Positions 1-11,459 of a stretch of DNA of 26,915 nucleotides are shown here, piece by piece. Origin of the DNA: Pseudomonadota bacterium. GTDB taxonomy: Bacteria; Pseudomonadota; Gammaproteobacteria; Xanthomonadales; Rhodanobacteraceae. The position numbers and the translations under genes were made by a program. The stretch covers positions 1 to 26,915 of the forward strand of contig JAFEEK010000459.1 in the NCBI GenBank assembly GCA_018241165.1, written 5' to 3'. A model generated the notes under the pieces. It ran no database searches and had not been told where the DNA came from. It saw only the letters and a program-made list of their open reading frames with translations. Every line of letters starts with the position of its first letter. The first letter of the stretch is position 1.

Positions 1-6
1 CGCGGC

Positions 7-35
7 TTGTAACCCCGCCGGACGGCTTCTATAGT
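7..35 (+). promoter_or_regulatory. Putative sigma70 promoter of the kinase gene
   Basis: A -35-like TTGTAA (7-12) and a -10-like TATAGT (30-35) are separated by 17 bp. They match the consensus at 4 of 6 and 5 of 6 positions. Transcription would start near 42, leaving a leader of about 30 nt that carries the GGAGG ribosome binding site at 62-66. An inverted repeat, CCGGAC (18-23) and GTCCGG (34-39), overlaps the -10 box and could be an operator, but it is short. This is pattern matching only. Confidence 0.4.
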
Positions 36-72
36 CCGGACACTGGGGTGGGGCGGGATTCGGAGGCGGGGC

Positions 73-3000
73 GTGGATACCCAACGCTGGCTGCGCGCAG
101 GGGACATCTTCGATCGCGTGTTCGCGTCGCCGCGCGATCACCGCACCGCGCTGGTCGAAGAGCTGTGCGGCACCGATCCCGACCTCAAGCAAATAGTCGT
201 GTCGATGCTCGACGCGGAAGAATCCCCGCTGGATTTCCTCGGCGCCGCCGTGGGCACACGCGATGTCGGCAACGATGCGACGACGGCATTGACGCCAGCC
301 GACGCTGACACGCCCGAACGGGTTGGGCCCTGGCGCCTGGTGCAGCCCCTTGGCGACGGCGGCATGGGCGTGGTCTGGCTGGCCGAGCGCGCGGATGGCC
401 AATTCGAGCAGCGCGCGGCGCTCAAACTCATCAAGCGCGGCATGGATTCGGACGCCGTGCTCGCGCGTTTCCTGCGCGAGCGCCAGATTCTGGCGCGCCT
501 GCAACACCCGAATATCGCGCATCTTCTCGACGGCGGCATCGCGGCCGATGGCCGTCCGTATTTCGCGATGGAATATGTCGATGGCGCGCCGCTGTTGCGC
601 TACTGCCACGATAACGGACTCGATCTGGAACACCGCATCCGGCTGTTCCTGGATGTCTGCGCGGCGGTCGAGTTCGCGCACCAGCACCACGTCGTGCATC
701 GCGACCTGAAGCCGTCCAACGTGCTGGTCACGGCCGATGGCAAGGTCAAACTGCTGGACTTCGGCATTGCCAAGGTGCTGGTCGACAGCAGCACCGGCGA
801 CGCATCGCTCACGCAGTTGCGGCGCGAGCGCCCGATGACGCCGGCCTATGCGGCGCCGGAGCAGTTCAGCGGCGGACGCATCACCGAAGCCACCGACATC
901 TACGCGCTCGGCTGCGTGCTGTACCAGTTGCTCACCGACAAATACGCCTACGATTTCCGCGGCGCCAACCAGCCCGACGAAATGCGCCACATCATCGAGG
1001 CCAGCGATCCGACGCCGCCTAGCAGGCTGCGGCTGACCGAGCCGCCGGTGCCGCCAAAGCGCTTGCGCGGCGACCTCGACACCATCGTGCTGGCCGCGCT
1101 CAAGCACGATCCGCAACGGCGCTATCCCAACGTGGCCGCGTTCGCCGAAGACTTGCGCAGCTATCTGTCCGGGAATCCCATTTCGGCGCGGCGCGACAAT
1201 TTCGCTTATCGCGGTTACAAGTTCCTGCGCCGGCATCGCGTCGGCGCCCTCGCTACCGCTGCGGTGCTGTTGATGGCGGTGGTGGCGCTGTCGCTGGCGT
1301 TGCGCGAACGCAGGCCATTCGGACCGCCCGCGCCGGGTTCCTCGGTGGCGATCGTGGATTTCAACAATCTGTCGCAACGCAGCGATAGCGCGTGGCTGGC
1401 GCCGGCTTTGGCCGAGATGCTGGCGACGCAACTGGCGCAAGGCGGCCGCTTGCATGTGCTGCCGGATGAGCTGGTGCGTCCTGCGCGCGCCGGGCTTTCT
1501 GCGCCACTGGCGGGCGGCTATGCGCCGAAGAGCCTTGCGATATTGCGCAAGCGCCTCGGCAGCGAGTACGTGCTCAGTGGCAGCTATCTGGTTTCGCCCG
1601 GAGCCGGCGAAGAAAAATTGCACCTGGACCTGGCATTGCAGGACGCGCGCAGTGGCGCTGCACTGGCCGTGGTCACCGAGTCGGGCACGCTGGCGGATCT
1701 GCCGGAGCTGGTGCGCAATGCCGGCGATGCCTTGCGTGGCAAGCTGGGCTTGTCCGCCGTTTCCGGCGAATCGCGCAAACAGGTCGATCGCGCGCAGCCG
1801 CCGAGCACGGACGTGGCGCGGCTCATGGGTATCGCACTGGACGCCTTGCACAAAAGCGATCCGGCAAGGGCGAAGGACTCCTTGCTCCAGGTCGTGGTGC
1901 TCGATCCCGGTTATGCGCCGGCCTACGGGCTGCTGGCGCGCGCATGGAAGGAGCTTGGTTACGACGCCAAGGCGCTGGCTGCGGCAGAAAATGCACGCGC
2001 CTACAGTGCGGGATTGCCGTTGCAGCAGCGCCTGCGCATCGAGCGTGAAGTGGCTGTGGAGAATGCGGATTGGGAGCAGGCGCTCAAGCTCGATCGACAA
2101 ATGCTCGACAACGAACCGCGCAACCCGGAGTTGTTTTTGGTGATGGTCGGCGATTTTCTGGACGCAGGAAAAGCAGACGAAGCGCAAAAGGTTCTCGATG
2201 GCTTGCGTGCTTTGCCGGCAAGCTCCACCGATCCGCGCGTCGAGCTTGCAGCGGCAAAGATCGCCAGTGCGCGCAGCGATCCGAAAGCGCAGGGCGAACA
2301 CAGCGAACGCGCGTTGCAACTGGCGCAGGCGCGCGATGAACAGGCGCAAGTCATGTTCGCGACGTATCAACTGGGTGTGGCCTACTACCTGCAGGGCGAG
2401 AACGCACGTGCACAGTCCGCCTTGCACTTGGTGCTGGCGCAGAGTCAGCGCGTTGCCAATCCGCGCGTCGAGGCCAATGCACACGTGATGCTCGGGCTTT
2501 TGAACTTTCGATTGAATCAACCGCAGGCCGCGAGCAGTGATTATGAGGCCGCACTCAATATCTATCAGCGCATAGGCGATCAGCGCGGCTGCGCGACGGT
2601 GTACGACAACCTCATGCTCTTGCTGTGGCAACGTGGTGATCACGATGCCGCCCAGACCGCATCGCGCAATTCGCTGGAAATCGCGCGCATGACCGGCGAC
2701 GTCGAACGCCAAGGCAGCGCGTTGAGTACCTTGGCGTACATGCAAATGGACGATGGCGTGAGCGACGCGGTGCTGGATGAATTCCGCGAAGCGATCGCCT
2801 TGCTCAAGAACGCGGGGTCGGTCTACCAGTACAGTTTTGCCCTGAAGAATTACAGTGAAGGCCTGAGTTTGCGCGGCGATCTGGACCAGGCGCGCGCAGC
2901 CTGCACGCAAGCCGAACAAGAGGCAAAACGCATTTCAGATCCGGCACTCGGCATCAGCGTCGGGTTCCAGTGCGCCAACCTGGCCTTGAGCGCCGGCCAG

Positions 3001-3591
3001 GTCGGGCAGGCGCGCACCGGGCTTGCTCAAGTCAACGACCTCGCCGCCACCTTGCACGATGACAAGACCCTGGGCGATATCGAAGTGGTGAACGCGCAAC
3101 TGGACATGGCCGATGCGCACTGGACGAGCGCACGCGATCGACTCGAGGATGCGATCGGAAAATTCGTGAGCAGCGATTCGGTTCCCGCACAAGCCTACGC
3201 TCAGGCGTTGTTGGCCTTGTGCTACGAGTCGCTGCACCAGTCGGCCGAGCGCGACAAGGCGATGGCGCGAGCGCAGGCCCTGCGCAGTCGCATCACCATC
3301 GGGTTGAACGCGTTTGACGTGGATGTCGCTGTCCTGCGCGTGCGCGGTGCAATGGCAAATCGACAGGCGGCGGTCGAGGGTTTGCTTGCCCTGGCCGGCG
3401 GTGCCGACAAGCGCCATTGGCTTGCAAAGGCGCTCGAGGCGCAACTGGCGGCGGTGCAATTGCTGGAACACGGCGATGACGCGGCAGCGGCCACAACCTT
3501 GCGCAAGCAAGTGCAGGCCCGTGCGCAGGCGCACGGGTTTGACTGGATAACGATGCGCTTGCAGTCTCCGGCAGCGCCAAAAGCCCGCTAG
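73..3591 (+). CDS. Membrane-anchored Ser/Thr protein kinase with C-terminal TPR domain
   Basis: Predicted 1172-residue Hanks-type Ser/Thr kinase, presumably phosphorylating cytoplasmic proteins in response to a signal sensed by its C-terminal half. Residues 1-60 form the short helical domain often seen at the N-terminus of such kinases. The kinase domain spans about 86-365: glycine-rich loop GDGGMGVVW (94-102), ATP-binding Lys118, catalytic HRDLKPSN (209-216), DFG (229-231) and APE (261-263), all intact. One hydrophobic segment (about 391-410) follows, so the rest should be periplasmic. Residues 421-570 resemble the TolB/FlgO-like region found before TPRs in related proteins (SVAIVDFNNLS), and helical TPR-like repeats run from about 582 to the end. 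The GTG start at 73 is chosen because GGAGG (62-66) lies 6 nt upstream. In related bacteria such kinases often sit beside an ECF sigma factor gene; any such neighbour would be left of the window. The substrate and signal are unknown. Confidence 0.92.
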   Translation: MDTQRWLRAGDIFDRVFASPRDHRTALVEELCGTDPDLKQIVVSMLDAEESPLDFLGAAVGTRDVGNDATTALTPADADTPERVGPWRLVQPLGDGGMGVVWLAERADGQFEQRAALKLIKRGMDSDAVLARFLRERQILARLQHPNIAHLLDGGIAADGRPYFAMEYVDGAPLLRYCHDNGLDLEHRIRLFLDVCAAVEFAHQHHVVHRDLKPSNVLVTADGKVKLLDFGIAKVLVDSSTGDASLTQLRRERPMTPAYAAPEQFSGGRITEATDIYALGCVLYQLLTDKYAYDFRGANQPDEMRHIIEASDPTPPSRLRLTEPPVPPKRLRGDLDTIVLAALKHDPQRRYPNVAAFAEDLRSYLSGNPISARRDNFAYRGYKFLRRHRVGALATAAVLLMAVVALSLALRERRPFGPPAPGSSVAIVDFNNLSQRSDSAWLAPALAEMLATQLAQGGRLHVLPDELVRPARAGLSAPLAGGYAPKSLAILRKRLGSEYVLSGSYLVSPGAGEEKLHLDLALQDARSGAALAVVTESGTLADLPELVRNAGDALRGKLGLSAVSGESRKQVDRAQPPSTDVARLMGIALDALHKSDPARAKDSLLQVVVLDPGYAPAYGLLARAWKELGYDAKALAAAENARAYSAGLPLQQRLRIEREVAVENADWEQALKLDRQMLDNEPRNPELFLVMVGDFLDAGKADEAQKVLDGLRALPASSTDPRVELAAAKIASARSDPKAQGEHSERALQLAQARDEQAQVMFATYQLGVAYYLQGENARAQSALHLVLAQSQRVANPRVEANAHVMLGLLNFRLNQPQAASSDYEAALNIYQRIGDQRGCATVYDNLMLLLWQRGDHDAAQTASRNSLEIARMTGDVERQGSALSTLAYMQMDDGVSDAVLDEFREAIALLKNAGSVYQYSFALKNYSEGLSLRGDLDQARAACTQAEQEAKRISDPALGISVGFQCANLALSAGQVGQARTGLAQVNDLAATLHDDKTLGDIEVVNAQLDMADAHWTSARDRLEDAIGKFVSSDSVPAQAYAQALLALCYESLHQSAERDKAMARAQALRSRITIGLNAFDVDVAVLRVRGAMANRQAAVEGLLALAGGADKRHWLAKALEAQLAAVQLLEHGDDAAAATTLRKQVQARAQAHGFDWITMRLQSPAAPKAR

Positions 3592-3618
3592 CGATCGTGC
3601 ACGGCCGGTCTGGTGCGT

Positions 3619-3915
3619 CTAGCGTTTGGCCTGCAGGATCAGATCGGCCGCCATCGACTGCAGCTTCTGTCCTGCCGCGCGCAATTTGTCTGCATGTTCG
3701 CCCTGCGTCGCTTGCTCGGCTGCATTCAGGAAAGAGTCGCTGGCCAATAACAATGCCGTCGCTTGCCACTGTGGCGCAGGATTGGCGATCAGGCTTTCCG
3801 GAGTAATGGACACCGAAGCAGACGAGCCGCCCGCGTTCGACTTGTAATTCGGTGGAATCTTGATGCTGCCCGGGTTGCCGGCAGTGTAAACATTCACCTC
3901 AAAGGTCTTGCTCAC
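3619..3915 (-). CDS. Hypothetical protein, 98 residues
   Basis: I do not recognise this protein. The start is a GTG at 3915 preceded by a consensus AGGAGG with 6-nt spacing on the minus strand, much better than an upstream ATG at 3990, which would add 25 residues of arginine-rich, non-coding-looking sequence. There is no signal peptide or membrane segment. The N-terminal half (MSKTFEVNVYTAGNPG and onward) looks beta-rich and is followed by a Gly/Ser/Ala stretch. The C-terminal half (about 50-98) is Ala/Gln/Leu-rich and probably helical, ending in QAKR. It lies 133 bp downstream of the amidohydrolase on the same strand and converges with the kinase gene (27 bp between the stop codons). The strong ribosome binding site and the compositional contrast with shadow frames support a real gene. 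No function is proposed. Confidence 0.65.
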   Translation of the reverse strand: MSKTFEVNVYTAGNPGSIKIPPNYKSNAGGSSASVSITPESLIANPAPQWQATALLLASDSFLNAAEQATQGEHADKLRAAGQKLQSMAADLILQAKR

Positions 3916-4048
3916 GGCTGTCCTCCTGGTTGGATGAAACATCAACTCGACCCGGCGCCCACGGGAAGCCGGCCCTGCCTGACTACTCATTCAGCAAAAG
4001 CGGACTGAAATTACATCGAGTCCTTCGGTTCCGGGTGCGGTTGCAAGA

Positions 4049-5371
4049 TCATTTGTCGATCGCGGCCTCCACGGCTTGTCCGCCTTCTTTGTAGACCACG
4101 CCGGCTTTCATCACGAAATTGACCTTTTGCATCAGCTTGATGTCGTCCAGCGGATTACCCGGTACGGCGACGACGTCGGCGTATTTGCCGGCCTCGATGC
4201 TGCCGAAATCCTTGTCGTGCTTGAGCAATTGCGCGGCGTGCAGGGTCGCGGCCTGGATCGTGAACATCGGCGGCATGCCGGCCTGAACCATGTATTCGAA
4301 TTCCTTGGCGTTCTCGCCGTGCGGATACACGCCGGCATCGGTGCCGAACGCGATCTTGACTCCAGCCTTGTAGGCCTTGCCGGCGGTGCCCATGATGATC
4401 GGGCCGACTTCCATTGCCTTGCGCGCGACCTGCGGCGGATACCAGCCTTCCTTGGCCTTGCCCATCACGAACTGGCCGGCGATGATGGTCGGCACGTACC
4501 AGGTGCCGTGTTCCTTCATCAGCTTCATGTCCTCGTCGTTCATGAAGGTGCCGTGTTCGATGGAATCCACGCCGCCGATGACGGCGCGGCGGATGCCTTC
4601 GGCGCCGTGGGCGTGCGCGGCCACGGTGAAGCCGTAATCATGCGCGGCGGCGACCACGGCCTGGATTTCCGGGATCGTCATCTGCGGATTGTCGGCGCTG
4701 GAGGATTCGTCCAGCACGCCGCCGGAAGGCATGATCTTGATCAGGTCCGCGCCGTCCTTGTAATGCTGGCGCACCGCCTTCCAGGCGCCTTCCGGCGAAT
4801 TGATGATGCCTTCCTTCGGGCCCGGATCGCCTTGCAGGTCCCAGCGGTACCCATCGGTGCCGTCGGCATGGCCGCCCGTGGTGCCGATGAATTGCCCGGC
4901 GCTGAAGATGCGCGGGCCGGACACGAGGCCCTTGTTGATCGCATTGCGCAGGGCGATGGATTCGTTGTTGCCGTCGCCCAGGTTGCGCACGGTGGTGAAA
5001 CCGGCGAGCAGGGTGCGGCGGGCGTAGACCGTGCTCTGGATGGCGTAGTCCGCCGGATTCAGCCGAAACTGGTCGCTGTAGCTGGATTTGCTGAATTCGC
5101 CTGTCAGGTGCGTGTGCGAATCGATCAGGCCCGGCATGCACGTTCCTGTCACGGTGACGACGTTTGCTCCATCGCGTTGCTGCGTGCCGTCAAGCACCTG
5201 CTTGATGCGATCGCCGTCGACGACGATGGTACTGGCGCCGAGCAGCTTGCCGTGCGCGACGTCGATCAGGTGCTCGCAGTGAATGACGCTGACCGCTGGC
5301 GCGGGCGTTTGGGCAAAAACAGGTACGGCAAAAAATGCCGCAATCGCGGCAGCAAGTGGTGCAAAACGCAT
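4049..5371 (-). CDS. Exported amidohydrolase, Xaa-dipeptidase (prolidase-like) type
   Basis: Predicted 440-residue metal-dependent amidohydrolase resembling bacterial Xaa-Pro / Xaa-Arg dipeptidases, so likely to hydrolyse small peptides or related amides outside the cytoplasm. Residues 1-20 form a signal peptide with a cleavage motif (VFA|QT), so it should be periplasmic or secreted. The binuclear metal site is complete: H86 and H88 (SHTH), Lys212 (LIKIMPSGG) as the probable carbamylated lysine, H253 and H255 (AHAHG), H273 (IEHG) and D345 (FGTDAG). The ATG at 5371 follows GGGAGG with good spacing. The reading frame stays open further upstream but that part lacks protein character and would destroy the signal peptide. 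It is divergent from leuS. The exact substrate cannot be read from sequence; other amidohydrolase activities are possible. Confidence 0.9.
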   Translation of the reverse strand: MRFAPLAAAIAAFFAVPVFAQTPAPAVSVIHCEHLIDVAHGKLLGASTIVVDGDRIKQVLDGTQQRDGANVVTVTGTCMPGLIDSHTHLTGEFSKSSYSDQFRLNPADYAIQSTVYARRTLLAGFTTVRNLGDGNNESIALRNAINKGLVSGPRIFSAGQFIGTTGGHADGTDGYRWDLQGDPGPKEGIINSPEGAWKAVRQHYKDGADLIKIMPSGGVLDESSSADNPQMTIPEIQAVVAAAHDYGFTVAAHAHGAEGIRRAVIGGVDSIEHGTFMNDEDMKLMKEHGTWYVPTIIAGQFVMGKAKEGWYPPQVARKAMEVGPIIMGTAGKAYKAGVKIAFGTDAGVYPHGENAKEFEYMVQAGMPPMFTIQAATLHAAQLLKHDKDFGSIEAGKYADVVAVPGNPLDDIKLMQKVNFVMKAGVVYKEGGQAVEAAIDK

Positions 5372-5376
5372 GGTGA

Positions 5377-8250
<2,874 letters not shown>

Positions 8251-8264
8251 TTTGATTTGGGGCT

Positions 8265-8351
8265 CGTCATTCCGGCGAAAGCCGGAATCCAGTGTCTTTG
8301 CTTGTGGCATCCTGCCACCTGGATTCCGGCCAATCCTTGGCCGGAATGACG
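8265..8351 (+). repeat. Palindromic intergenic repeat, copy 1
   Basis: An 87-bp element between leuS and lptE with 12-bp terminal inverted repeats, CGTCATTCCGGC (8265-8276) and GCCGGAATGACG (8340-8351). Nested hairpins lie inside: TTCCGGC-GAAA-GCCGGAA (8270-8287), GTGGCA-TCC-TGCCAC (8304-8318) and ATTCCGGCCAA-TCC-TTGGCCGGAAT (8323-8347). ATCCAG (8287-8292) also pairs with CTGGAT (8319-8324), so the whole element can fold as one long stem. The left 28 bp (8265-8292) are the exact reverse complement of the right halves of the copies at 13372-13399 and 20460-20487. In RNA it could end or attenuate leuS transcription or stabilise mRNA ends. Confidence 0.85.
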
Positions 8352-8384
8352 GATTGTTTTTTCGTTGCCTGATGGAATCGAGAA

Positions 8385-8885
8385 ATGAATTTCTTCCGCA
8401 TCATGGTTGTTGCCGTCTTTGCAGCGGGACTTTCCGCCTGCGGTTTCCAGTTGCGCGGCGAGGCGCAATTGTCGTCGGTGCTCAAACGCGTGCACGTGAG
8501 TGCATCGGATCCATTCAGTCCGCTCGCTCGCGATGTCGAAGCGGCGCTCGCGCGTTCCGGCGCGGTGGTGGAAAGCGCGCCGGGCCAGGGCATCGCAGAA
8601 ATCACGCTTGGCTCGGTATCGCTCGCGCCGGTCGTGCGCTCGGTTGGCGCGAATGCGACGGTCAACGAGTTCGCGATGGTCTACCACGTCGAACTGAGCA
8701 TCCAGGGTGCCGACGGCAAGACCTTGCTCGCGCCGCAAGTCATCGAACATTCGCGCGATTACACCTTCGACCAGACCCAGGCGATCGGCAGCAATGCCGA
8801 ACAGGACGAGGTCAAGAAGGGCATGCAGCGCGACATGGTGCAGGCGATCATGTTCAAGATTGCATCTGTCGGACACGAGCCCTGA
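8385..8885 (+). CDS. lptE: LPS-assembly lipoprotein LptE
   Basis: Outer-membrane lipoprotein (166 residues) that plugs and helps fold the LptD barrel, the final step of lipopolysaccharide export to the cell surface. A type II signal peptide is clear: a short N-region, a hydrophobic core and the lipobox LSAC with Cys19 as the lipidated residue, followed by GFQLRG, the usual LptE start of the mature protein. The length is typical of the family. The position between leuS and holA is the conserved location of lptE (formerly rlpB) in gammaproteobacteria and supports the call strongly, because LptE sequences diverge fast. It ends 7 bp before the holA start, so the two are co-transcribed. The repeat at 8265-8351 separates it from leuS. 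Confidence 0.95.
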   Translation: MNFFRIMVVAVFAAGLSACGFQLRGEAQLSSVLKRVHVSASDPFSPLARDVEAALARSGAVVESAPGQGIAEITLGSVSLAPVVRSVGANATVNEFAMVYHVELSIQGADGKTLLAPQVIEHSRDYTFDQTQAIGSNAEQDEVKKGMQRDMVQAIMFKIASVGHEP

Positions 8886-8892
8886 GCGCGGC

Positions 8893-9915
8893 ATGTCCGC
8901 ATCGCTCGAACAACTTCGCAACCATCTCGCCGGTTCGGAACTCAAACCGGTTTATCTGATCGCCGGCGAAGAACACCTGCTCGTCATCGAGGCCGCCGAC
9001 GCGCTGCGCACGCGGGCGCGCGAACTCGGCTATGCCGAACGCGAAATTCTCGATGTCGATCAATACTTCGATTGGGACGCGCTGGCGCGCGCGGGCGCGG
9101 CGATGTCATTGTTCGCATCGCGCCGCGTGATCGACTTGCGCCTGCCGACAGGCAAGCCCGGCAAGGACGGCGGCGCCGCGATCGTCGAATTCTGCGAAAA
9201 CCCGCCGCCGGACACGGTGCTGCTGATCACGTCCTTGCAATGGTCGAAAAAGGACAATGAGGGCACGGCGTGGTGCATGGCGGCCGAACACGCCGGATTC
9301 TATGTTCCGGTGTGGCCAATGCGGCAGGAGGAATTCTCCGCATGGCTTGCACAGCGCATGGCGAGCCGCGGTCTGAATCCGGATCGCACGGCGGTTGCGG
9401 CGCTGGCCGAACGCGTCGAAGGCAATTCGCTCGCCGCCGCGCAGGAAATCGACAAACTCGCGTTGCTGCACGGCTCCGCGCCGCTGGATGCGCAAACGCT
9501 GGAAGACCTCGTTGCCGATAGCGCGCGCTACGACGTGTTCAAGCTGGTCGACGCCGCGCTTGGTGGCGACGCCGCGCGCGCGTTGCACGTACTTTCCGGC
9601 CTGCGCGCCGAAGGCGATGCGATTCCCGCGCTGATGGGAATGATCCTGTATCAATTGCAGATGCTTGCGCGCCTCGCCGCGGCGCCAAACCTCGCCAGCG
9701 CGTTGCGTACCGAACGCGTGTGGGATGCGCGCGAGAGATTCTTTCGCAAGGTCCTCGGCCGCGCCGGTCCCGCACACTGGGATGATTGCCTCGTGCAGGC
9801 CGCGCGCGTGGATCGCCTGAGCAAGGGCCGCGGTTTTGGCGATGCATGGGTCGAACTGGAACGCTTGCTGGTGATGATTGCGCAACCGAATGCGATGTTG
9901 CGCGCGGCGGGGTAG
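8893..9915 (+). CDS. holA: DNA polymerase III, delta subunit
   Basis: The 340-residue delta subunit of the clamp loader, which opens the beta sliding clamp during loading on DNA. The start MSASLEQLRNHL is chosen at 8893, 7 bp after lptE; the frame is open further upstream but overlaps lptE deeply. The N-terminus has the family pattern KPVYLIAGEEHLLVIEAADALR, a degenerate AAA+ fold without a functional Walker A. The middle contains EGNSLAAAQEIDKLALL, the conserved helix-turn segment of delta proteins, and the C-terminal third is helical (collar domain). Length and place directly after lptE fit the family. In E. coli nadD follows; here a permease intervenes. Confidence 0.95.
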   Translation: MSASLEQLRNHLAGSELKPVYLIAGEEHLLVIEAADALRTRARELGYAEREILDVDQYFDWDALARAGAAMSLFASRRVIDLRLPTGKPGKDGGAAIVEFCENPPPDTVLLITSLQWSKKDNEGTAWCMAAEHAGFYVPVWPMRQEEFSAWLAQRMASRGLNPDRTAVAALAERVEGNSLAAAQEIDKLALLHGSAPLDAQTLEDLVADSARYDVFKLVDAALGGDAARALHVLSGLRAEGDAIPALMGMILYQLQMLARLAAAPNLASALRTERVWDARERFFRKVLGRAGPAHWDDCLVQAARVDRLSKGRGFGDAWVELERLLVMIAQPNAMLRAAG

Positions 9916-9995
9916 GGCCACCCATATCCGCGCCATGCGTCCGCTCTGGCATACTCCGCGCACCGTCGACACTCGTCCGTTCCAGAGACCCGATC

Positions 9996-11450
9996 ATGGC
10001 CGCGCCAACTCCTGCCAGCGTCGCATCGAGTGTACTGCCGGCACTTGATTCCACCAACGCCGCGATAGACGCGAGTACGGGCTATCGCCAAGATTTGAAG
10101 CGCGCACTAAGCCTGCGGCACTTGTTGGTGTACGGCATGATCACCATGGTGCCGATCGCGCCGATGTCGGTGTACGGCTTTGTGGCCCGGCAAAGTCATG
10201 GCATGGTGCCGCTGGTGTATGCGGTCGGCATCGTGGCGATGCTGTTCACGGCGCTGAGCTATAAACACCTCAGCGGCGTGTTTCCGATCGCCGGCTCCGT
10301 GTATTCCTACGTGCAGCGCGGCTGGCATCCGTACCTCGGTTTTCTCGCCGGCTGGATGATCCTGGCCGACTACCTGCTGGTTCCGGCCTTGCTGTATGCC
10401 TTCAGCGCTTCCTGGCTGCACGGCCTGCTGCCGGATGTGCCGGCCTGGGTCTGGGTGCTGGGGTTCGTGGGTTTCAATGCCGGGGTCAACATTCTTGGCA
10501 TCGAGCTGCAGGCCAAGGCGCATTTCGCGCTACTTATACTGGAACTGATCGCGCTGGCGATATTCGTAGTGTTTGCGATCGAGTTCGTGTTCGTCCTGAA
10601 ACAGGGAACGGGCGGCTGGTCGCTCGCGCCGTTCTATCAGGCGCAGCATGTAAATGCCGGATTCATCGCCACAGCCACGTCCATCGCAGTGTTGAGCTTC
10701 CTCGGTTTCGATGCCATCAGCACCCTGTCCGAAGAAGTGGCGAACCCGCGCAAGACCATCGGCAACGCTACTGTGTTGTCGTTGCTGCTGCTCGGCATGA
10801 TCTTCATCGCGCAGACCTATCTGGCCGCCCTGGTCCACCCGGACTATGCGTCGCTGGATCCAGAACTCGGGTTTTTCCAGATCGGGCGCGAGCTCGGCGG
10901 CCCTTGGTTATACAGCCTGTTGCTCGTCGTCAACATCATTGCGGCGGGTATCGCCAGCGCGTTGGCGGCGCAGTTGGCGATCGCGCGCATCCTGTATTCC
11001 ATGGGGCGCGACCGTGTGCTTCCCGGAGCGGATTTTCTGTCGCGGGTGCATCCGCGGCTGAAAACGCCAGTCAATGCCATCGCGCTGGTGGCGTCGTCGT
11101 CGATCGTGCTGGCGTCGTCCGTATCCGAGGAAGTCATCCTCAAACTGGTCAATTTCGGCGCGTTGACCGCATTCATGCTGCTTAACATCACGGTATTCGT
11201 GTTCTTCTACCTCAAGCAGAAACGATACCGGAACGTTTTCAGCTATCTCGTTTTCCCCGCGGTGGGGCTGCTGATCGTCGCCTTCGTCTGGTCGGGATTC
11301 GATCGTACAACCTACCTGTTCGGCGGTTCGTGGCTGTTGATCGGAGTGATACTGGGCGCATTCAAGTATCGGAACTTCAATTCGTTCGAGCCGGCCGGCC
11401 AAGCCACGGCGGTGCAAGATGGCAATGCAAACCAAGTCCAGCGCACGTAA
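9996..11450 (+). CDS. APC-family amino acid/polyamine permease, PuuP-like
   Basis: Inner-membrane transporter of the APC superfamily (484 residues, roughly 12 hydrophobic segments) that probably imports an amino acid or polyamine. The first helix region (SLRHLLVYGMITMVPIAPMS) and the following FPIAGSVYSYVQRGWHPYLG resemble the substrate-site helices of putrescine importers such as PuuP, as does FGALTAFMLLN in a late helix. SLLGFDAISTLSEE-like sequence (FLGFDAISTLSEEVANPRK) is the conserved helix 6 and loop. The ATG at 9996 follows a weak AGAGA site; the frame runs open 70 codons further up, but that part overlaps holA and lacks membrane character. It sits between holA and nadD, which are adjacent in many relatives, and ends only 9 bp before nadD. 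The substrate is inferred, not shown. Confidence 0.88.
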   Translation: MAAPTPASVASSVLPALDSTNAAIDASTGYRQDLKRALSLRHLLVYGMITMVPIAPMSVYGFVARQSHGMVPLVYAVGIVAMLFTALSYKHLSGVFPIAGSVYSYVQRGWHPYLGFLAGWMILADYLLVPALLYAFSASWLHGLLPDVPAWVWVLGFVGFNAGVNILGIELQAKAHFALLILELIALAIFVVFAIEFVFVLKQGTGGWSLAPFYQAQHVNAGFIATATSIAVLSFLGFDAISTLSEEVANPRKTIGNATVLSLLLLGMIFIAQTYLAALVHPDYASLDPELGFFQIGRELGGPWLYSLLLVVNIIAAGIASALAAQLAIARILYSMGRDRVLPGADFLSRVHPRLKTPVNAIALVASSSIVLASSVSEEVILKLVNFGALTAFMLLNITVFVFFYLKQKRYRNVFSYLVFPAVGLLIVAFVWSGFDRTTYLFGGSWLLIGVILGAFKYRNFNSFEPAGQATAVQDGNANQVQRT

Positions 11451-11459
11451 ATACGTTCC

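Noticed and set aside
3916..3990. N-terminal extension of the 98-residue protein to an ATG at 3990
   Set aside because: The extension has no ribosome binding site and an Arg-rich composition, while the internal GTG at 3915 follows AGGAGG.
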